A DNA stretch of 5,286 nt. Source: an uncultured Lachnospiraceae bacterium (GTDB lineage: Bacteria > Bacillota > Clostridia > Lachnospirales > Lachnospiraceae). Position numbers and translations under genes: made by a program. Of this stretch, positions 1 through 5,252 are shown one piece after another. Within the stretch, counting starts at the first letter, position 1, and each line of letters starts with the position of its first letter. The notes beneath the pieces are model-generated. The model did not search any database. It was given only the letters and a program-made list of their open reading frames with translations, and was not told the origin of the DNA. The DNA is taken from positions 1 to 5,286 of the forward strand of contig CACXGR010000281.1 in assembly GCA_902767235.1 (NCBI GenBank), in the 5' to 3' direction.

Positions 1-134
1 ATGGCGAATTCTTTATAGAGAGTGTAGAAATAAGACCTCTGCCAGCCGACATTAGCACTATGGATGTCTACATCATCGCATGGCAAAATCATGCATTATA
101 CATTACGTTGAAAGAAACAAAAACAAGCCATGTC
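1..134 (+). other. Leader of the alpha-galactosidase gene; possible tail of an upstream gene in frame 3
   Basis: I see no convincing -35/-10 pair here. The stretch contains small dyads: GATGT-CT-ACATC (63-74) and GCATG-7 nt-CATGC (78-94), which could be operator material. Frame 3 is open from base 3 through this whole stretch and runs on into the galactosidase gene as far as 275. It reads (partly) EIRPLPADISTMDVYIIAWQ, which faintly resembles the C-terminal end of a LysR-type effector domain. A real gene ending 128 bases inside the next one would be unusual, so this may be chance. The other two forward frames have early stops. Confidence 0.2.
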
Positions 135-140
135 GGGAGG
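135..140 (+). promoter_or_regulatory. Ribosome binding site of the alpha-galactosidase, decides the start
   Basis: GGGAGG lies 7 nt before the ATG at 148. The in-frame ATG at 130 lies upstream of this site and has no purine-rich site of its own, so translation should start at 148 and not at 130. Confidence 0.85.
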
Positions 141-147
141 AAGCACT

Positions 148-2364
148 ATGTCGATCATTTATCACGAGAAGCAGAAAACATTTTCCCTGCACACGCGCAA
201 GACGACCTATCAGCTCAAGATCGGGAATCTCAACTATGTCAATCATCTGTATTACGGCGCGAGAATCGGGGATGAAGACCTGTCCTACCTGATCCGCCGC
301 TATGACCGCGGCTTCTCTGGGAACCCCTATGATTCCCTCAAGGAGAGGACCTTCTCTCTGGACGCACAGCCCCAGGAGTTCACTTCCCAGCAGCAGGGCG
401 ACTTCCGCATCAGCTCCATTGAGGTGCAGAACGCGGACGGAAGCTTTTCCTTCAACGGAAGGTATGTTTCTCATAGGATTTACAAGGGGGCATTTACGCT
501 TAGCGGTCTGCCGACTGCTTTTGCACGCGAATGTGATACCGTCGACACGCTGGAAATCGAGATCGAGGATGCAGTGACCCGGATCCGGGTCACGCTCCTT
601 TATTCTGTATTTGAAGAGGCAGACATAATCATGCGGGCGGCTCGTGTTTACAACGGCGGCGACAAGGAGGTCAGCCTCAAGCGCATCATGTCGGTGAACG
701 TGGATTTCATGAACGGCAGCAATCTCGACCTGTTCTCGCTCCCCGGCAGGTACGGCCAGGAGCGCCAGGTAGAGCGCCAGCCGCTGACCCATCACGTCCA
801 CAAGATCCGCAGCGGACGCGGCATTTCTTCTCACCAGCAGAACCCCTTTATTGCCCTGGTGGAGAAGAAAGCCAACGAGGAGTACGGCGCCTGCTATGGA
901 TTTGCCCTCATGTATTCGGGGAGCTTTCTGGCGGAAGTGGAGCTGGATCAGTATGACCAGGTCCGCCTTGTCATGGGCGTCAACGACAGGCTCTTCAGCT
1001 ATGGTGTCGAGGCGGGGGCCTTTTTTGACACGCCGGCAGTCCTGATGACCTATACACACAAAGGCCTGTCCAGGATGAGCCGCAACTATCACGACTTCTT
1101 CCGTACCAATCTCAACAGGAGTAAGTTCATCAGGGACGTCAGGAGACCGGTCCTGATCAATACCTGGGAGGCGGCCTTCTTTAACTTTGACGACGTGAAG
1201 CTGGTGGAGATCGCGAAAGCAGCCAAAGGCATGGGCGTTGAGATGATCGTCATGGACGACGGCTGGTTCGGCAAGCGCGACGACGACAATTCAGGCCTGG
1301 GCGACTGGTACGTCAATGAGAAGAAAATCAAGTGCGGCCTGACGAATCTGGTGGAGCAGATCAACGCGCTGGGCATGAAATTCGGCATCTGGTTCGAGCC
1401 GGAGATGGTTTCCGAGGACTCCGATCTCTTCCGTGCGCACCCCGACTGGGTGATGGAAATTCCCGGCAGGCACGCGGTCCGAAGCCGCAACCAGTTGGTC
1501 CTCGACGTGGGCAGAAAGGAAGTCCAGGATTACCTGATCGAGAGCGTCAACCGGATTCTGGACAGCGCCAACATCTACTATGTGAAGTGGGACATCAACC
1601 GTGCGATCACAGATCTGTGGTCCAATGTTCTGCCGCCTGAGCGTCAGGGCGAGGTTTCCCACCGCTATGTGCTTGGCCTGTACCGCGTTATGGACGGCAT
1701 TATCAAGACACACCCGGATATCATGTTCGAGGGCTGCGCAGGCGGAGGCGGCCGCTTCGATCCGGCTATGCTCACATACTTCGTCCAGTACTGGAGCTCT
1801 GACAACACGAAACCTTTGGACAACCTGAAACTCCACTACGGCTCGTCCTTCGTCTATCCCGTCTGCACCATGGGCGCCCACGTTTCCGAGGCCAGCCCTA
1901 TGGTCCCGTTGGAGACCAAGGCTGCGATTGCAATGTGCGGCACCTTCGGCTACGAGCTCGACGCCACGAAGCTGGATGAAAAGGAAATCATCGCCTGCAG
2001 GAAGATGAGTGACCTCTACCACAAGTACTACGACCTCAACTTCTTCGGCGACTACTACCGCCTTGCAGATCCCTTCGAACAGGTCAATCTGGTCGCATGG
2101 GAGTGCGTCGCCAAAGACCGGCAGCAGGCGATTGTCACGGTCATCACTGTCAACCTCACAGTCAATGGCCCGCAGGAGTACATCCATCCGCGCGGCCTGA
2201 AGCCCGACGCGCTCTACAAGGTGGAAGGCGACGGCAGCGAGATCGTCGCGACCGGTATGGCGCTGATGCATGCGGGTATCCCGATTCCCAGGGAGATCCC
2301 GGAGTTTAAGGCGTTCATTTATCACTTGACGGCGGTAGATGCCCCTGCGCAGACTGTTTCCTGA
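148..2364 (+). CDS. Alpha-galactosidase, glycoside hydrolase family 36 (AgaA/RafA/MelA type)
   Basis: The predicted 738-residue enzyme hydrolyses terminal alpha-1,6-linked galactose from melibiose, raffinose and stachyose. It has no signal peptide, so it should act in the cytoplasm on imported sugars. Length and layout fit AgaA-type GH36: N-terminal beta-sandwich (about 1-330), TIM barrel (about 330-660), C-terminal beta domain. Visible landmarks are NTWEA with W340, DDGWFGKR at 370-377, FGIWFEPEM at 412-420, the nucleophile D482 in KWDINR, the substrate-binding CAGGGGRFD at 530-538, and the presumed acid/base D552 in SSDNT. From memory, most relatives read SDNTD or SDDTD followed by a conserved ERLKIQYG-like stretch. 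Here K555 replaces the second Asp, and the CSGGGG and GRNQ motifs read CAGGGG and SRNQ. The barrel is otherwise intact, so activity is expected. The gene ends at a strong terminator and stands alone in the window. Retaining mechanism and substrates are family knowledge; exact specificity is not readable. Confidence 0.95.
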   Translation: MSIIYHEKQKTFSLHTRKTTYQLKIGNLNYVNHLYYGARIGDEDLSYLIRRYDRGFSGNPYDSLKERTFSLDAQPQEFTSQQQGDFRISSIEVQNADGSFSFNGRYVSHRIYKGAFTLSGLPTAFARECDTVDTLEIEIEDAVTRIRVTLLYSVFEEADIIMRAARVYNGGDKEVSLKRIMSVNVDFMNGSNLDLFSLPGRYGQERQVERQPLTHHVHKIRSGRGISSHQQNPFIALVEKKANEEYGACYGFALMYSGSFLAEVELDQYDQVRLVMGVNDRLFSYGVEAGAFFDTPAVLMTYTHKGLSRMSRNYHDFFRTNLNRSKFIRDVRRPVLINTWEAAFFNFDDVKLVEIAKAAKGMGVEMIVMDDGWFGKRDDDNSGLGDWYVNEKKIKCGLTNLVEQINALGMKFGIWFEPEMVSEDSDLFRAHPDWVMEIPGRHAVRSRNQLVLDVGRKEVQDYLIESVNRILDSANIYYVKWDINRAITDLWSNVLPPERQGEVSHRYVLGLYRVMDGIIKTHPDIMFEGCAGGGGRFDPAMLTYFVQYWSSDNTKPLDNLKLHYGSSFVYPVCTMGAHVSEASPMVPLETKAAIAMCGTFGYELDATKLDEKEIIACRKMSDLYHKYYDLNFFGDYYRLADPFEQVNLVAWECVAKDRQQAIVTVITVNLTVNGPQEYIHPRGLKPDALYKVEGDGSEIVATGMALMHAGIPIPREIPEFKAFIYHLTAVDAPAQTVS

Positions 2365-2401
2365 CGCAGGATCTGCAGATGACAATTCTTAATTGTATGA
2401 C

Positions 2402-2433
2402 AAAAAAACCGGGCTCCAATGCCCGGTTTTTTT
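2402..2433. terminator. Bidirectional intrinsic terminator between convergent genes
   Basis: A perfect 13-bp inverted repeat (2402-2414 and 2421-2433) surrounds the 6-nt loop TCCAAT. The GC core is CCGGGC/GCCCGG, flanked by seven A on the left and seven T on the right, so a U-tract follows the hairpin in either direction. It sits 37 bases after the galactosidase stop and about 48 bases after the stop of the converging acetyltransferase, and probably ends both transcripts. Confidence 0.95.
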
Positions 2434-2481
2434 GGTGGATCATGGCGCTGATGCAGAAAAAAGGTGATCATCGCATTCGTT

Positions 2482-3030
2482 TTAAGAAAATCGCTCCGCG
2501 TCCAGCATCTTCACTACTCTGGCAGGATTGCCGACCACAACGGCAAAATCCGGTACATCCTTAGTCACCACAGAGGCCGCTCCCACGATCGCATGGGCTC
2601 CGATGCATATTCCCGGAAGAACAGTTGCGCCCGCACCGATCCAGGCTCCTTTTTTGATCAAAATCGGTCTGCATGGCAGTATCTGTCTTTCATATGGATC
2701 ATGATTATTGGTAAGCAGCTGAACATTTGCCGCTATCTGCACGTCATCCTCTATCGTGATCCCGCCTCTTGCCATCGCAAGCATATTGGCATTGATTATT
2801 ACATTCTTCCCTATCTTTATGCGGTCAAAGCAGACTCCCAGAATAGGAGCAGTCACAAACGAACCCTCTCCAAGATTATCTCCAAACAGTTCCCTCAGAA
2901 TCTCTTGATACTCATCCGTCATAGGCATCGTATGATTCAATCTGAAAGCCAGCTGTGCCAGTCTCCTGCCTTCTTCAGCGCTCTTTGGATCCGGAATCCG
3001 CAGATCTACTCTTTCCTCTTCACAAATCAT
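2482..3030 (-). CDS. Hexapeptide-repeat sugar O-acetyltransferase (LacA/Maa/NodL-like)
   Basis: This 182-residue protein belongs to the left-handed beta-helix acyltransferases, which move acetyl from acetyl-CoA to a sugar hydroxyl and work as cytoplasmic trimers. Residues about 17-55 (EEGRRLAQLAFRLNHTMPMT onward) resemble the small helical Mac region that precedes the helix in maltose and galactoside acetyltransferases, though shorter than usual. Hexapeptide turns run from about 70 (IKIGKNVIINANM) to 155. The likely catalytic His is H110 in TNNHDPYER. The family end motifs follow: GAWIGAGATVLPGICIGAHA (129-148), then VVTKDVP and the GNPARVVK tail (168-175). GAGGAG (3039-3044) lies 8 nt before the ATG. 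The true acceptor is unknown. Calling it a galactoside acetyltransferase because a galactosidase is next door would be inference, since the genes converge. Hand-counted lines inside it are about 43-50% G+C, against about 60% in a sampled line of the galactosidase. Confidence 0.9.
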   Translation of the reverse strand: MICEEERVDLRIPDPKSAEEGRRLAQLAFRLNHTMPMTDEYQEILRELFGDNLGEGSFVTAPILGVCFDRIKIGKNVIINANMLAMARGGITIEDDVQIAANVQLLTNNHDPYERQILPCRPILIKKGAWIGAGATVLPGICIGAHAIVGAASVVTKDVPDFAVVVGNPARVVKMLDAERFS

Positions 3031-3078
3031 TCCAAACTCTCCTCATTATTCTAAAGTTGTATTACGGTTTTCCCAAAT

Positions 3079-3107
3079 ATCTTAGCACAAAACTGAATGT
3101 CGTTCAA
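3079..3107 (-). promoter_or_regulatory. Sigma-70/SigA-type promoter of the acetyltransferase gene
   Basis: Read on the minus strand, TTGAAC (3102-3107) is followed after exactly 17 bp by TAAGAT (3079-3084). Each hexamer matches its consensus at four of six bases. Transcription would begin near 3072 and give a leader of about 40 nt that contains the GAGGAG ribosome binding site. Confidence 0.55.
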
Positions 3108-3120
3108 TGAATTAGGCTCG

Positions 3121-3169
3121 TCAGAGGCTGCCCGCCTCAGAGGTTGGTTGCCTCCAGAGGTTGGTCGCC
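3121..3169. repeat. Three tandem copies of a 16-17 bp hairpin-forming repeat
   Basis: The copies are 3121-3136, 3137-3152 and 3153-3169. On the minus strand the unit is AGGCRACCAACCTCTG; two copies differ at one position plus one inserted base, and the third (AGGCGGGCAGCCTCTG) is more diverged. Each copy is itself a small inverted repeat, GAGG(C)...(G)CCTC, for example GAGGC-TGCCC-GCCTC at 3124-3138. The array lies just upstream of the acetyltransferase promoter and upstream of the following divergent gene. I do not recognise the element. It could be a REP/MITE-like interspersed repeat, a protein-binding array, or a decayed remnant. Confidence 0.75.
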
Positions 3170-3205
3170 TCGCATCGCTGCAATGCATTCGTGGATTATT
3201 TGGTG

Positions 3206-3219
3206 TACAATAGTATTGT
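3206..3219 (+). promoter_or_regulatory. Perfect palindrome overlapping a possible -10 element
   Basis: ACAATA-G-TATTGT (3207-3219) is a perfect 13-bp dyad. Its left arm overlaps TACAAT (3206-3211), a five-of-six match to a -10 hexamer, about 74 bp before the start codon of the PH-like gene. No good -35 hexamer is seen at 16-18 bp, so a promoter here would be weak or activator-dependent. The placement suits a repressor operator, but the binding protein is unknown. Confidence 0.35.
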
Positions 3220-3273
3220 TATATGTAAGGTCAATACAGATCAGAGAAATGATAATCGTACAGATAAATGATC

Positions 3274-3279
3274 AGGAGG
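3274..3279 (+). promoter_or_regulatory. Ribosome binding site of the PH-like/zinc-ribbon gene, decides the start
   Basis: AGGAGG lies 5 nt before the ATG at 3285. The reading frame extends upstream to an ATG at 3144, but that ATG lies inside the tandem repeat array, has no ribosome binding site, and its extra residues do not look like part of a folded domain. The start at 3285 is therefore chosen. Confidence 0.85.
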
Positions 3280-3284
3280 CTGAC

Positions 3285-3857
3285 ATGGCAGAAGAATTCA
3301 AACTCGGACAGGACGAAGCCGTTGTGCTGCGGATGAAAAAAGTCGGTTATGGCGAGGGATTCCAGCTCCCCCCTATGTTCGGCGGCAACGATCTGATCCT
3401 GACAACTCAACACCTCATCCTTCTCAAGAAGGACCTGTTCGGAAATACGACGGATACAGTTTATTTCCCGCTCAAAGAGATCAAAGTCGTCGGCGGCCGT
3501 CCCCAGGTGCGCAAGGGCAATCCCGCACATATGGAACACACTTTGGAAGTGTACTTTAATTCCGGTATGGAGAGCTTCCGCTTTGAGTGGGAGACAGACA
3601 TCGACGACTGGGTAAAGCACATCGTCTCGATCATCACCGGCGAGCCTGTCAAGGAGGACAACCCGGAAGAGATGATGGCGCAGCTCATGTCCATGGCGGA
3701 GGCCATTGAGGCGCCCGTCGACAAAATGCGCAGCATCTTCGGCATCAAGTCGACCACACAAGTCTCCTGCAAATGTCCTTCCTGCGGTGCCACACTCACC
3801 GGCATCAAGGGGGAGACAGAAAAGTGCCCCTACTGCGGCACTTTCCATACGTTTTAG
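3285..3857 (+). CDS. PH/GRAM-like domain protein with C-terminal zinc ribbon, function unknown
   Basis: The 190-residue soluble protein has no signal peptide or membrane segment. Residues about 8-118 have the alternating beta-strand pattern of a bacterial PH- or GRAM-like fold: EAVVLRMKKV, then NDLILTTQHLILLKK, VYFPLKEIKVVGG, TLEVYFNSGMESFRFEW, and a closing helix DDWVKHIVSIIT. The step from 'becomes visible' strand LILT to HLILLKKD and then to FPLKEI is typical of that family. A charged helical linker (about 125-155) leads to a zinc ribbon with CPSC (164-167) and CPYC (181-184), ending in GTFHTF. Such ribbons bind structural zinc and often mediate protein or nucleic acid contacts. The partner is not visible. 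It is transcribed alone, with a palindrome upstream and a strong terminator after it. The fold assignment is by eye; the cysteines are certain. Confidence 0.8.
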   Translation: MAEEFKLGQDEAVVLRMKKVGYGEGFQLPPMFGGNDLILTTQHLILLKKDLFGNTTDTVYFPLKEIKVVGGRPQVRKGNPAHMEHTLEVYFNSGMESFRFEWETDIDDWVKHIVSIITGEPVKEDNPEEMMAQLMSMAEAIEAPVDKMRSIFGIKSTTQVSCKCPSCGATLTGIKGETEKCPYCGTFHTF

Positions 3858-3866
3858 CATAGTTAG

Positions 3867-3906
3867 AAAGAGGACCGATCCCTGAAATGGGACTGGTCCT
3901 CTTTTT
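3867..3906 (+). terminator. Intrinsic terminator after the PH-like/zinc-ribbon gene
   Basis: Arms 3867-3882 and 3889-3904 enclose the loop TGAAAT. They pair over 16 positions with one A-C mismatch and one G-U pair, with AAAGAGGACC against GGTCCTCTTT at the base. Five T (3902-3906) follow. It begins 9 bases after the stop codon. Read on the minus strand the tail is only TTTCT, so it may also stop the converging transcript, less efficiently. Confidence 0.92.
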
Positions 3907-3938
3907 GACCGGCGGGGAGCTCCTCCCCTTCTGCCTGT

Positions 3939-4108
3939 TTACTTCTTCCCCAGGCTGTACGACTTCACAAATGTGTGGTGTCCGTCTTTATACTCATAGA
4001 CCCGGATCTCACAGTTTTTCATCCGCTCCCAGCGCGTAGTATTTCTTCTTTTCGTAGACGCTTTTTGTTGAGATCCGTCTGCCCATGGCGGGCGATCCAT
4101 ATTTTCAT
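3939..4108 (-). pseudogene. Histidine phosphatase (phosphoglycerate mutase-like) remnant with central deletion
   Basis: The ATG at 4108 opens MKIWIARHGQTDLNKKRL, a clear N-terminus of the histidine phosphatase superfamily, whose RHG motif carries the phosphorylated His (H8). After this the match is lost and the frame stops at 4019 after 29 codons. About 25 codons beyond the break, in another frame, comes MKNCEIRVYEYKDGHHTF, ending VKSYSLGKK with a stop at 3939-3941. From memory this resembles the C-terminal end of the same family (an NCEIRVYE-type strand). Relatives are near 200 residues, so the middle, including the second catalytic His and acid/base Glu, is missing. A weak AAGAG site lies 8 nt before the ATG, and the remnant starts 30 bases after the Xre gene's stop on the same strand, suggesting a former co-transcribed gene. 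The N-terminal identification is strong, the C-terminal one moderate. Confidence 0.75.
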
Positions 4109-4132
4109 GTTATTGGCTCTTTTAATGTGCAG

Positions 4133-4150
4133 CGGGATCTACCGATCCCG
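4133..4150. repeat. Small hairpin across the stop codon of the membrane-Xre gene
   Basis: CGGGATC (4133-4139) and GATCCCG (4144-4150) form a perfect 7-bp stem with a 4-nt loop, and the TAG stop codon of the minus-strand gene falls within it. On the plus strand it is followed by TTTTG and would look like a weak terminator; on the minus strand no U-tract follows. No plus-strand gene would use it, so its role is uncertain. Confidence 0.5.
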
Positions 4151-5140
4151 TTTTGTAGTACTTCCAATTGCTTTCATGACCTCGCGGTAAGCGGCAAACA
4201 GGACCCCGGCTACCGGCCATACGATCCATGTGTATTCCCAGCGCATAGTGGTAAAGCTCCAGATCAGGTACACCGCTGTCGCGATGGCCCAATACACGCC
4301 GTCGTACTTTCCGGCTTTCTTGTTGAGTCTGGTGTAGTCGCCCTCTTCCAGCAGTCTGTCAAACCCGCCCTGCCTGATGCAGGTGAGAACGATCAGCTTC
4401 ACGCCGGCGGCGCACAGGATCAGCAGCAGCGCTGTGCAGAGCAGCGGAAACAGGTCGCTGTTGTTGGAATAATGTGTCGAATAAACGGCAAGCATGGGCA
4501 CTGCTGAAACAATGCACAGCATGACCCCGATGATCATCCGTCTGCTGTGCTTCTCCGCATAGGCGTCCCGGCGCTCTTTTACCATTCCATTCACGCCGTA
4601 TTCCGTCTCGATCGACACGTTCTCCAGATACTCGTATTTCTTTCCGCGCATCCCTTCCCGGATAAAAATACCGACTGCAGCCGCGACCATGAGCAGAAGT
4701 ATGGCTGTCCCGGCGGCCCCGGCCACGCTTACTTCCAGCGGAATTCGTCCCTGCTCCGCAAGTCCTTCCAGAAGGATCAGGATCACCGGGGACAAAATAC
4801 AGATCATCACCCCTGTCGAGATGAGACGCGACGCTGTATTATTGTATTTCAAAAAAGAGACCGCCTCCTCCATGGAGACCGTTTTCATTGTCTCTTCGAG
4901 ACCGTTGTCCACAGGCGCCGTTTCCTGCTCCGGCAGCTCTTCGAATTCATCCTTGATCAGATAATCGGTCGAGACGCCGAAGATCTCCGAGAGCTGCAGG
5001 ATCTTCTTGAGATCCGGCACAGCCTGGGCGCTCTCCCATTTGGATACGGATTGTCTGGAGACGCCCAGCTTCTCCGCAAGCTCTTCCTGTGACCAGCCGT
5101 TTTTCTTTCTGTTTTCAACAATTTTGTCTGCGAGAATCAT
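4139..5140 (-). CDS. Xre-family transcriptional regulator with six-helix membrane domain
   Basis: The 333-residue protein begins with a cro/C1-type HTH (about 1-62): SQEELAEKLGVSRQSVSKWE (17-36) contains the helix-turn-helix, followed by PDLKKILQLSEIFGVSTDYL. A polar, acidic linker (about 63-100) leads to six hydrophobic stretches, near 105-126, 136-160, 201-220, 229-252, 282-298 and 303-318, with a cytoplasm-like charged loop (161-200). Combined HTH and membrane proteins of this type are common in Clostridia; their signals and targets are mostly unknown. It probably binds DNA while anchored in the membrane, and autoregulation is plausible from the dyad around its promoter. GGAGGT (5147-5152) lies 6 nt before the ATG at 5140, fixing the start. 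It ends in TTKRDR. A decayed histidine phosphatase gene follows 30 bases downstream. The HTH call is firm; helix number and topology are judged by eye. Confidence 0.9.
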   Translation of the reverse strand: MILADKIVENRKKNGWSQEELAEKLGVSRQSVSKWESAQAVPDLKKILQLSEIFGVSTDYLIKDEFEELPEQETAPVDNGLEETMKTVSMEEAVSFLKYNNTASRLISTGVMICILSPVILILLEGLAEQGRIPLEVSVAGAAGTAILLLMVAAAVGIFIREGMRGKKYEYLENVSIETEYGVNGMVKERRDAYAEKHSRRMIIGVMLCIVSAVPMLAVYSTHYSNNSDLFPLLCTALLLILCAAGVKLIVLTCIRQGGFDRLLEEGDYTRLNKKAGKYDGVYWAIATAVYLIWSFTTMRWEYTWIVWPVAGVLFAAYREVMKAIGSTTKRDR

Positions 5141-5150
5141 CCTGTTACCT

Positions 5151-5217
5151 CCATGATCTAATTATATCGCATATTCGCATTCTTGTTCAGCTGTTCCAAG
5201 TATACGTTTGATCATGG
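5151..5217. repeat. Inverted repeat flanking the proximal Xre promoter
   Basis: CCATGATC (5151-5158) and GATCATGG (5210-5217) are perfect 8-bp inverted copies 51 bp apart, one next to the ribosome binding site and one upstream of the -35 box. This arrangement would suit a pair of operators bound by the gene's own HTH domain, but that is inference, and an 8-bp match at this distance can arise by chance. Confidence 0.35.
5161..5189 (-). promoter_or_regulatory. Proximal promoter of the membrane-Xre gene
   Basis: On the minus strand TGAACA (5184-5189) is followed after 17 bp by a consensus TATAAT (5161-5166). The start would be near 5154, giving a leader of only about 14 nt that just includes the GGAGGT site. 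TGCGA is repeated directly before and against the -10 box (TGCGAATATGCGATA), which could be a regulator contact. Confidence 0.6.
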
Positions 5218-5221
5218 TTGC

Positions 5222-5252
5222 ATTCTACCAACAGGCTTTGTCAATCTGTCAA
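5222..5252 (-). promoter_or_regulatory. Possible distal promoter of the membrane-Xre gene
   Basis: On the minus strand a consensus TTGACA (5247-5252) and TAGAAT (5222-5227, five of six) are separated by 19 bp, longer than ideal. A second TTGACA overlaps the spacer (5239-5244) as part of an 8-bp near-repeat. Transcription would start near 5215 and pass through the proximal promoter. Confidence 0.35.

Noticed and set aside
130..147. Upstream in-frame ATG as the galactosidase start
   Set aside because: It lies before the GGGAGG site, lacks its own ribosome site, and the extra residues MSGGST merely translate that site.
103..1092. 329-codon minus-strand reading frame inside the galactosidase gene
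   Set aside because: It is antisense to the conserved GH36 coding sequence, shows no recognisable motif, and is typical of the spurious frames found opposite GC-rich genes.
1291..2385. 364-codon minus-strand reading frame antisense to the GH36 barrel
   Set aside because: The opposite strand encodes the catalytic motifs, and this frame has no ribosome site or family resemblance.
2379..2564. Small plus-strand frame after the galactosidase
   Set aside because: It runs through the terminator hairpin and into the antisense of the acetyltransferase, with no ribosome site.
3121..3169. CRISPR array
   Set aside because: The units are contiguous with no spacers, only 16-17 bp long, and no cas gene is nearby.
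3097..3213. 38-codon frame across the tandem repeats (MSFNELGSSEAARLRGW onward)
   Set aside because: No ribosome binding site precedes it, its content follows from the repeat units, and it overlaps the opposing promoter. A decayed gene fragment cannot be wholly excluded.
3144..3284. N-terminal extension of the PH-like protein
   Set aside because: The AGGAGG site before the ATG at 3285 and the domain boundary fit the shorter form; the extension is translated repeat and promoter DNA.
3912..3928. GGGGAG/CTCCCC hairpin as a terminator of the phosphatase remnant
   Set aside because: The stem is short with a 3-nt loop and no T-tract follows on either strand.
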